This document shows positions 56,914 to 64,000 of a DNA stretch of 64,000 nucleotides, piece after piece. The DNA comes from Gadus chalcogrammus (taxonomy: Eukaryota > Chordata > Actinopteri > Gadiformes > Gadidae), in the NCBI RefSeq assembly GCF_026213295.1, contig NC_079418.1, forward strand, positions 7,132,780-7,196,779. Reading direction: 5' to 3'. The translations under genes and the position numbers were made by a program. The notes under the pieces are model-generated. The model saw only the letters and a list, made by a program, of their open reading frames with translations. It was not told where the DNA came from and did not search any database. How positions within the stretch are numbered: the first letter of the stretch is position 1; each line of letters begins with the position of its first letter.

Positions 56914-58182
56914 AATGAGTGGGTTAGGAACCTTTGTGTCGGCTATAAGGAAGTTGCCGTCGGGTTTCAAGTCACCCCTAATGAGACATGTCGTGGGTTA
57001 CAGATGGCAAATTCATATGATTAAAACAACCCAGTCTCACCGAAATACGTGACACTGTCACGTCATTTAATCTATTAATTCGTGATCTGGGACACATAAT
57101 TTCATTTCTTTCGTGCCAAAAGCACAAATTTCAAACTCATTCTAAAAAGAAGAGATGAAGCAATTACCATTTTTCCCGTCGTGGTTTGCCTACAGAGCAG
57201 CGCACCTGCATTAAAAATATCCGTGAATTGTCACAATTTCTCAGAATAAAGGTGAAAGTAGAAATGGGTGGCCAAAAGCTGTCATGTTGAAAAAATTGCA
57301 ATTACGTGTCACAGATCACGAATTAATAGATTAAATGACGAGACAGTGTCACTTATTTCCGTGAGACTGGGTTGGATTTTAAATAAGAAAGCTGCTGAAC
57401 TGAATTTAGTTTTCAGTATAGAAGTGAATGATTTTGATTATGCAGTGTTTGTCAACTCTGGCACTCTGAAATGTTTTGGATGCGGGAGGGAGGGGCATCT
57501 CGTGAGAACTTGCCCGGAGAAAACCCCGGGAAACGAGCTGAGCCTGGTGAGGTGAAAGCAGGGACCTCAAACAATGTTTAAATGGTGAAACAGAGGGTGG
57601 CTGATGTGGAAAATCACATTCAAAGTGTTACAATTGTTGAAGGGAAAAAACAAAAAACTGAAGATGCAACGCAGTGTGATGAAAATCCTAAGAAAGCATC
57701 TCAAAGTGTTGAAAATGAAAAGCAGTGTGGTAAAAATCCTAAAGATACAATTCTGGGTGTTGAAAATGAAAGGCAGGGAATAATGCAGTCAAAGAGCCAG
57801 CAGAGAGTGTGTTGAGGTTGGGCCCATCCCTGCTGCAGCACAGGAATGCAGTGACAGTGAGGAAGGGTTGATGGAGGAGGAAGATACTGTGTGCAAAACT
57901 CCTCTCCTTAAGATAAAACAGGGTAGTGAAACCTGTGGCTCCAAAGCCAAGAAATCAGGCGCTAGTGGAGAGCAGGAGGAGCAGACAGAGTCACTGTCTA
58001 ATGAGGAAGAGGAGGAGCAGGCAGAGTCCGAGTCTAGTGAGGAGGATGAGACGGAGTTCGTGCCGCAGACAGTCAGTCCCTCAAAGACTCACCGCTGTTT
58101 TCTGCTTCTCAGTTTGATGAGTTGTGCAAAGTATACAAATGTTCCTTCAAAAAACAAAAAATATGAAAAATGTCCAATTTGA
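56914..58182 (+). pseudogene. Tx1-like LINE ORF1 with CCHC knuckle
   Basis: MSGLGTFVSAIRKLPSGFKSPLMRHVV precedes the MITE, and ILNKKAAELNLVFSIEVNDFDYAVFVNSG follows it. Then comes a perfect CX2CX4HX4C knuckle, CFGCGREGHLVRTC (57472-57513). After stops, Lys/Glu-rich repeats (AsnxxLysLysAla..) and an acidic stretch (57868-58100) form the tail. It binds LINE RNA in related elements. Confidence 0.75.
57028..57373. mobile_element. MITE in Tx1-like ORF1, 346 bp, 62-bp terminal repeats
   Basis: It starts AACCCAGTCTCACCG and ends in the inverted form. The terminal repeats run about 62 bp with about three mismatches by eye. The flanks GATTAAAA and GATTTTAA look like a decayed 8-bp duplication. It is non-coding. 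Confidence 0.82.
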
Positions 58183-58271
58183 TGAGTACTTTGCAGATAA
58201 GAAAATGTTGTTGTAATCAGTCAAGTCTCAGATGAGCATCAGAGGAGCGGGGGGAGGGTTCTCTCTCTTCA

Positions 58272-59292
58272 ATGATGAAGTCCCAGACTATTTGTAAAGC
58301 TGTTGGTCTGCTGTTTCTTCTCATCTGTGTACCTCTCATCACATCAAAGGCAATGAGTTATTTTAAGGTTTCCCCTCTTAATTTAAACAGAGCTAGAGAT
58401 GTGAGGAAAAGGGCTTGCCTGTTGGAAACTTTGAAACTTAAAAAAATATATATAATGATGCTCCCGGAGACTCACAGTGATGGTTTTAATAAAACAGACT
58501 GGAGGAGGGAGTTTGAGGGCAAAGTCATTTTAAGCCATTTTAGCAGGACAAGTGCAGGAGTGGCTCTCCTTTTCTCCAGAAATGTTGTGCCCTTATCTCA
58601 TGTGGTGGAAGAGCGGGTGAAGGGGAGACTGATGGTAGTTAAGGCAAAACATGAGCGTTTTAGTATTGTATTTATTAATGTATACGCTCCAAATTCTGGC
58701 CCTGACAGAGTTCCGTTTTTAAATGAACTTAGTTTGGTTTTAAGTCAGTGTGTGCCAGAAGATTATTTGTTTTTGGGAGGGGATTTTAACTGCACAGCTG
58801 ATGATAACGACAGGAATCATACAGAACCTCATGCACCCTCTTGGAAGGCAATGCTAACACTCATGGAAAAACACAGTATGAGTGACGTATGGAGGAAAAT
58901 CCACCACAAAGTAAAACAATATACTTGGGTCCACAGCAGGGAACTGGACAGCTTGGACAGGTTTTATTGTTTTACGCATCATTTTAAGTGTTTTCAAAGG
59001 GTGTAATATATGTCCAGTAGGCTTCTCGGACCATTCAATGGTCATATGTGAGGTTTTTATTGCAAATATGAAGAATAAGTCTGCATATTGGCATTTTAAC
59101 ACCGCTTTGCTTTTAGATGTGCATTTTAGAGAGGTTTTTATTTATTTTTGGAAAGGTTTCAGAGAGAGGAAGGCGGATTTTATGTGTTTAAAACAATGGT
59201 GGGATCATGGCAAAATACAAACAAAGCAGCTTTGTCAACAGTACACTCTCAATGTCTCTCGTGACATCACCAAGTCTATGAAAGATCTGTAG
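58272..59292 (+). pseudogene. Tx1-like LINE ORF2 endonuclease
   Basis: MMLPETHSDG, RTSAGVALLFSRNV, VFINVYAPNSG, FLGGDFNCTADDNDRNH and, after a frameshift near 58,945, RFYCFTHHFKCFQR and SDHSMVICEVF make up the AP-endonuclease order. It continues into a linker ending at TAG 59290-59292. Confidence 0.82.
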
Positions 59293-59708
59293 TTAGATAT
59301 AGTGGAGCTGCAGAATACTGCACAGTCTACAGGAAATGGAGGCTGTGTTGAGAGCCTCAAATCTAAAAAAGCCGTGCTGGCAGACCTGCTGGGCTCCAGA
59401 GCGGAGGGGGCGCTAGTCCGCTCACGTTTTTAGTTTCTTTAATGGATTCCCCGTCCAAGTTCTTCTTCAGTCTGGAGAAGAAGAAAGAGTAGACAGATCC
59501 ATGCGCTGCGGTCAGAGGACGGACAGCAGCTAACAGGCATAGCAGACATCAGGAACAGAGCGGTGGATTTCTATGTGAAGCTGTATAGCAGTGAGTACCA
59601 GGAGGATGATGTTGTTTTTGACTCGTTCTGTGAGAAAATGCCAACAGTGTCAGAGGAGACCAACAGGGAGCTGGAGGGGCCCCTGACTGAGTAGGAGGTG
59701 TTTGCTGA

Positions 59709-60163
59709 GTGCAGAGTGTACAGGGGGTTAAGGCCCCCGGCATTGATGGGTTGCCCTCTGAATTCTACAGAGTTTTCTGGACTGTACTTAAGGAAGACAT
59801 GCTGGGGGTTTTCTGTGAGAGCTTAGAGGACTCCTCTCTCCCACAGAGCTGCAGGAGGGCTGTGCTCACTCTGCTCCCCAAGAAAGCAGACCTGCAAGAG
59901 ATCAAGAACTGGAGGCCCATCTCACTTCTGTGCGTAGATTACAAGCTGGTTTCAAAAGTCCTGTCCAACCGGCTGAAGAAGGTGATGGTCCAGCTCATTC
60001 ACCGGTCTCAGACTTGGTGTGTGCCCGGCAGGTCCATTGTTGACAATGTGGCACTTATTAGGGATATTTTGGAAGTCTCCGGTTCTTTGGACTTAGATAC
60101 TGGTCTGGTTTCTTTAGACCAGGAAAAATCGGGTTGAGAACCGCTACCTTTGGAAAGTTTTAA
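59709..60163 (+). pseudogene. Tx1-like LINE RT, N-terminal half
   Basis: KAPGIDGLPSEFYRVFW, LTLLPKK, NWRPISLLCVDYKLVSKVLSNRL, CVPGRSIVDNVALIRD and SLDQEK are RT fingers and palm motifs. A small deletion follows DQEK (loss of the usual Ala-Phe-Asp, with its catalytic Asp). The RT is then cut by the TTAA MITE at 60164. Confidence 0.85.
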
Positions 60164-60757
60164 GGGTGCACTCACACTAGGCCATCTGGCCGTGGCCGTT
60201 GGCCATTTTCACACCGTGCTCAAATGGCCCCATTGTTCTCTGGCCTGCACTCACACTAGGCCATCTGGCCGTGGCCGTTGGCCGTCACAACTGTGGCCTG
60301 GCCACGGTAGGCTCTTGTACATACGTCATCACGTCGTAAGTAACACGTCATCACCAAGCGTCCGCTGCATGGACCATAATAAAGTCTGCCGCCAGTCAGA
60401 GTTTTAACAACAATGGACAACAACACAGAGAACACAGTTCGCACTTTGCTGAGTCTGTTGCTTATTTGGATATATGTTTACCGTTTAATGGGAAAGAAGG
60501 CTCGTCGCCTTTATTATGTCCGTGGTCGACGCATGGACTATACGTCATCCAGCTCAGGTTGCGTAGCCGTGCGTGTGCGCGTGTCGGCTCATTAGCATCT
60601 GTACCGTAGCGGCCCGTACCGTAGCAGCACACCTCTCCCAATTGGCCAAATTGGCCTGGCCTGGCCAGACTGGCCACACTCACACTGGCAGATTTGAGCA
60701 CGGTTAGGTGTGAAAACTGCCACGGCCACGGCCAGATGGCCTAGTGTGAGTGCACCC
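60164..60757. mobile_element. TTAA-target MITE in Tx1-like RT, 594 bp
   Basis: The termini GGGTGCACTCACACTAGGCC are inverted and TTAA lies on both sides (60160-60163 and 60758-60761), as in piggyBac- or Kolobok-type elements. The left terminal block is tandemly repeated: GCACTCACACTAGGCCATCT recurs about 80 bp inward at about 60247. It is non-coding. Confidence 0.92.
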
Positions 60758-61400
60758 TTAAAAAGGTACGGCCTCAGCCCGGGTCTGATAGCTAAGATGA
60801 ATGTCCTGTATGAGGACATTGAGAATGGGCTAAAGATAAATGGTGGTCTGTGTAAACCTTTTTGAAACAGAAAGAGGTGTTCGACAAGGCTGCTCCATTT
60901 CTGGTATGTTGTATTCACAGTCTATAGAACCCATGTTGCACAATGTTCATGGTTTTATTGATGGCCTGTTTTTATGGAGGATGGAGTTACAGTTACTTTC
61001 AGGGAAAAGTAGATATAAGTACTGCCAGGTGGCTACACACAAACACAAACAGAGCACTAGGAGGGACACGGTGTGGAAGGAGAGGCTGCAGGGCGGTGTG
61101 CCTGTATGGAGGCTCCTTTACAAGCCTCCCCTTAACAAGAGGACAGGAGACCTGCAGTGGAGGATCCTGCAGGGGGCTCTGGCTGTGAATAGTTTCATTG
61201 GAAAAATCAACCCCACGGTGTCCGAGAACTGTCCATTCTGGGACAAAATTGAGACTGTAGACCATTGCTAATTGGTGTGTCACAGACTGAGAGTCCTTTT
61301 CCATATTTTAAAAACAGTGTTTTTAAATTGTAGAGAGGTTTGGTCAGAGTCTGCTTTTATCTTTGGGGCTGGTTACGATACGGAAAATTAAGAAAAATGG
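60758..61400 (+). pseudogene. Tx1-like LINE RT remainder and C-terminal domain
   Basis: After the MITE: MNVLYEDIENGLKINGGLCKPF, ERGVRQGCSISGMLYSQSIEPML, then a jump past the YxDD region to LYKPPLNKRTGDLQWRILQGALAVNSF and NPTVSENCPFWDKIETVDHC, the conserved Cys/His end of Tx1 ORF2. Frameshifts are frequent. Confidence 0.82.
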
Positions 61401-61623
61401 TGTTTGTTGAATTTTGTGGTCGGGCAAGCCATAATGGCGGTTAACAAAGCAGGAAGAACCAGGTAGAGGGGTGGCAGAGAAGTCTGGGGTGAAGGCCAGA
61501 GTCAGGGTGGACTTCAGGTACCACTCATTAATGGGCACAATGGAAGAATTATGGTGGTTCACCTCAGCAGTATGCACTGTACAGGAGGGGAAGCTCTTTT
61601 TTTAACTCTGTTTTAATGAGTGT

Positions 61624-61625
<2 letters not shown>

Positions 61626-61706
<81 letters not shown>
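61626..61706. repeat. (CT)n microsatellite
   Basis: About 81 bp of pure CT repeat just downstream of the Tx1-like LINE. Confidence 0.97.
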
Positions 61707-61707
<1 letters not shown>

Positions 61708-61860
61708 ACTACCCACGACAAAATTCAAATGTTTCAAAACCTTTAAATCGTTTTTTAGTCACGTATCCGACGAGAGAAGAGAATGGGAAGACAATTCCAA
61801 AGTTACGATTTGAACGGTTGTCTTCCTCTTTATTTACCGGTTGTACAATGTGTTGTAATG

Positions 61861-61884
61861 CACACATACACACACACACTCACT

Positions 61885-61918
<34 letters not shown>

Positions 61919-61960
61919 TACACACTTAGAGACAAGCGCATACACACATGCAATCAGAGA

Positions 61961-61997
<37 letters not shown>

Positions 61998-62016
61998 ACA
62001 CACACATACGCACGCA

Positions 62017-62048
<32 letters not shown>

Positions 62049-62083
62049 TAAACACAAACACACACCCACACACGCGTACACAC
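61861..62083. repeat. (CA)n-rich microsatellite with GCAC subrepeats
   Basis: A compound CA repeat with CACT, CACG (62010-62036) and AAACACA interruptions. It gives spurious His-Thr reading frames. Confidence 0.95.
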
Positions 62084-62221
62084 TTTGTCTCTGGTCACTA
62101 GGGACCAATTATCTAATTTGCCACTGTCCGTTTGACTCAAACCCCTCTTGATCCCCCTCCCCCCTCCCCCCTCCCCCCTCCCTCCCTCACCCAAACTGGA
62201 GGTTGCACATGATCTCGTGTA

Positions 62222-62482
62222 ACATATTGCACTAACTCAGGAGGTAGAGCGGGTCGGCTGGTAACCTGAAGGTTGCTAGATGGATCCCCGGCTCCTCCTA
62301 GCTGAGTGTAGAGGTGACCCTGAGCGAGACGCCTCACCCTGACTGCTCCTGACAAGCTGGCTGTCGCCCTGAGGGGTCGACTCCTCCGTCGGTGGGTGAA
62401 TGTGTGCGTGAACCGTTGTAAGTCGCTTTGGATGAATGCGGCCGCCCTGAATGTAAATGTACATTTGTAATGTAATGATTTT
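62222..62482 (+). mobile_element. tRNA-derived SINE
   Basis: An A-box-like TAACTCAGGAGGTAGAGCGG and a B-box-like GGTTGCTAGATGGATCC are spaced as in a tRNA promoter, read by RNA polymerase III. The tail GTAAGTCGCTTTGGAT followed by AAATGTACATTTGTAATGTAATG is the conserved 3' end of many fish SINEs mobilised by LINEs. Confidence 0.85.
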
Positions 62483-62503
62483 GTGTAGAAATTAGTTTGT
62501 CGG

Positions 62504-63013
62504 TGTTACGATCTGACCTACCACGCTCGCTATTAACCTGGGTAGACAGCCCTTAACCTAAGTCTGTCCCTACGTGGTGTGCTTAACTTGAGTATTGTTC
62601 CTAATCTTTCCCTAGAGTGCAATCTAACCTAGGGGGTTAGGTGCGAGGTACTCGCTAGAGGTCCACAGCCACCGAGCAGCCCCGCATCCCGCCGCACCGG
62701 CACCTAGTCTGCAGGCGACCATCCCGCGCTTTGATCCGGTCTTTTAGTTCACAGTGTATATAAATATTCAAAAGGTTCTCTTCTCAAAGTCGCCAAGCAA
62801 CGTGTGTCCATCGGGTTACTTTCATTCACCCCAATCTCACCTGCTGAACCCAGGCATTCTCCAGTCAGTCTCAAAACTCCCAGAGTCCCCTGCCCACTCA
62901 GCTGTTGCTACTGACCTGTGACGAGCACCTCAACACCGCCCCCTCTGTGTGACATCAGTACTGACCGCAACTCTAAGCACCCTACAACGAACCCTATTCC
63001 TAGTATCGTAACA
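62504..63013. mobile_element. Solo LTR, 510 bp, with 5-bp target duplication
   Basis: It starts TGTTACGATCTG, ends TAGTATCGTAACA and is flanked by GTCGG on both sides (62499-62503 and 63014-63018). The TG...CA ends are inverted over TGTTACGAT. A TATATAAATATT box lies near 62,757-62,768, which suggests a plus-strand promoter. There is no internal retroelement sequence, so it arose by LTR-LTR recombination or belongs to a terminal-repeat-only family. The LTR family is unknown. Confidence 0.88.
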
Positions 63014-63039
63014 GTCGGAGAGGCAGGAACATTGATACA

Positions 63040-63250
63040 TCTGATGGGACATTGCCCCCCAGTAAAGAGTTTTTGGAAAGATGTGATCTGAAACTTCAAT
63101 TCTGAAAGTGAAAATACCAGTCTGCCCACTGATTTGCCTTTTAGGCCGTAGAGTAGAAAATATGGAGCCAACTCTTAAGCAATGCATCATAGCTTTAGCC
63201 TTTTTGTCAGTTAAACTAATCATTATGATGAATTGGAAAGTACAAAGTAC
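63040..63250 (+). pseudogene. Possible L1-type LINE C-terminal fragment
   Basis: Mixed frames give KSFWKDVIWNFNSESEN and QCIIALAFLSVKLIIMMNWK, reminiscent of the end of fish L1 ORF2. It is too short and broken for certainty. Confidence 0.4.
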
Positions 63251-64000
63251 CCTCTCCTGGAACCGTCATCTTATCGTGGTGGAGAGGTTTGCGTGTCCCT
63301 GTGAACCTGAGGGCTGTGTTGTCTGGAGCCTTGTGCTCCTGGTAGGGTCTCTCATGGCAGAGTGGTCTCAGGTGAGGGGCAGACTAAGAATGGTTCAAAA
63401 AACTCCAATGAATAACGAAAAAAGAGGAGATGTGACCCGGCCCGGAGGAAGCCCGGGGCCCCCGTCTGGAGCCAGGCCCAGACGGAGGGCTCGATGGCGA
63501 GCGCCTGGTGGCCGGGTTTGCCACGGAGCCCGGTTGGGCACAGCCCAAACACACTACGTGGCACCCCCCCTCTCTTCATCCCATGGGCCCACCACCTGTG
63601 GGAAGACCCGTTGGGGTCGGGTGCGCAGCCACATGGGTGGCAGCGAAGGTCAGGGGTCTCGACGGACCAGACCCGGGCGGCAGAAGCTGGCTCTGGGGAC
63701 GTGGAACGTCACCTCGCTGTGGGGAAAGGAACCGGAGTTTGTGAGGGAGGTGGAGCGCTATCAGTTAGATCTGGTGGGGCTTACCTCCACGCACAGTCTC
63801 AGCTCTGGTACCGTACTCCTGGATAAGGGTTGGATTCTATTCTTCTCCGGAGTTGCCGAGGGCGTGAGGCGCCGGGCGGGTGTGGGGATACTCATAAATC
63901 CCCGGCTGAGCGCCGCGGTGTTGGAGTTTACCCCGGTAGACGAGAGGGTCACCTCCCTGCGCCTAAGGGTTGTAGGGGGGAAAACTCTGACTGTTGTTTG
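63251..64000 (+). mobile_element. RTE-type LINE, 5' part, running off the window
   Basis: From about 63,663 to the end of the window one frame stays open: KLALGTWNVTSLWGKEPEF, ERYQLDLVGLTSTHSL, GWILFFSGVAEGVRRRAGVGILI and FTPVDERVTSLRLRV. This is the N-terminal endonuclease of fish RTE elements. The preceding GC-rich stretch (63,251-63,660) looks like its 5' leader. RT would lie beyond 64,000. Confidence 0.88.

Larger units (their letters stand above)
56900..61600 (+). mobile_element. Tx1/L1-like LINE, decayed, with two MITE insertions
   Basis: ORF1 (56,914-58,182) has a CCHC knuckle and an acidic tail. ORF2 (58,272 to about 61,400) has endonuclease, RT part and C-terminal domain without encoded RNase H, in the order of Tx1-type LINEs. 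MITEs interrupt ORF1 (57028-57373) and RT (60164-60757). The RT catalytic YxDD block is deleted. Confidence 0.8.

Noticed and set aside
61861..62083. CRISPR-like array
   Set aside because: The repeat is a simple CA microsatellite with no spacers of uniform length, in a vertebrate context.
61620..62194. Long His-Thr and Ser-Leu open frames
   Set aside because: They are direct translations of the CT and CA microsatellites, without any start context or homology.
62230..62300. Functional tRNA gene
   Set aside because: A- and B-box-like blocks are present, but they are followed by a typical SINE body and LINE-type tail, and the cloverleaf is not conserved.

Overview
The window has no recognisable host gene. 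It is a dense stack of transposable elements of the kinds typical of a ray-finned fish genome: three Ty3/gypsy families, several hAT elements, a PIF/Harbinger pair, a pogo fragment, an ISL2EU (THAP transposase plus YqaJ nuclease) element, L2, I/Nimb-like, Tx1-like and RTE LINEs, a tRNA-derived SINE with a fish-type tail, a solo LTR, and long CT, CA, AT and GAG microsatellites. Spliced exons, polyA signals and TIR/TSD structures are eukaryotic. A teleost is inferred from the element mix; the species cannot be named. A run of exactly 100 N at 56,401-56,500 shows that this is a scaffolded assembly.

Positions 1-30,763 form one giant inverted repeat. Position 1 pairs with 30,763 and the axis lies near 15,413. 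The left arm carries, from the outside inward: the truncated 5' end of Gypsy-A, the 5' part of hAT-1, a Harbinger-type MITE split by hAT-N1, an autonomous Harbinger remnant, Gypsy-B (split by hAT-N3 and hAT-N2), a pogo tail, Gypsy-C, and one end of hAT-4 that runs into the axis. The right arm repeats all of this in reverse. The arms match base for base in coordinates over the outer 2.3 kb, but the right arm falls progressively short toward the axis (63 nt in total), with many single-base indels. That pattern suggests either a fold-back or low-coverage assembly artefact or an unusual inverted duplication.

From 28,001 to 44,276 there is a nested set whose order can be read from target-site duplications. 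A Harbinger-type MITE (28,001-43,719) contains hAT-N1 and the SCAND3/GTF2IRD2-like hAT-1 (29,610-43,661). hAT-1 contains Gypsy-A (30,308-36,272, TSD CTAA) and an L2 LINE (about 37,165-43,466). The L2 contains a complete-looking ISL2EU element (37,911-42,522). A second, uninterrupted copy of the same MITE (43,720-44,276) follows directly and serves as an in-window empty site for both hAT insertions.

From 44,277 to 64,000 the layout is: a nearly intact ZMYM1-like hAT transposase with one frameshift; a decayed RNase H-bearing LINE (I/Nimb-like) whose zinc-knuckle ORF is split by a hAT MITE; an L2 endonuclease fragment; several MITEs; the N gap; a decayed Tx1-like LINE interrupted by two MITEs; microsatellites; a tRNA SINE; a 510-bp solo LTR; a possible L1 tail; and the 5' part of an RTE LINE that runs off the window. 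Nearly all coding sequences are broken. The best-preserved genes are the two ISL2EU genes and the ZMYM1-like hAT transposase.
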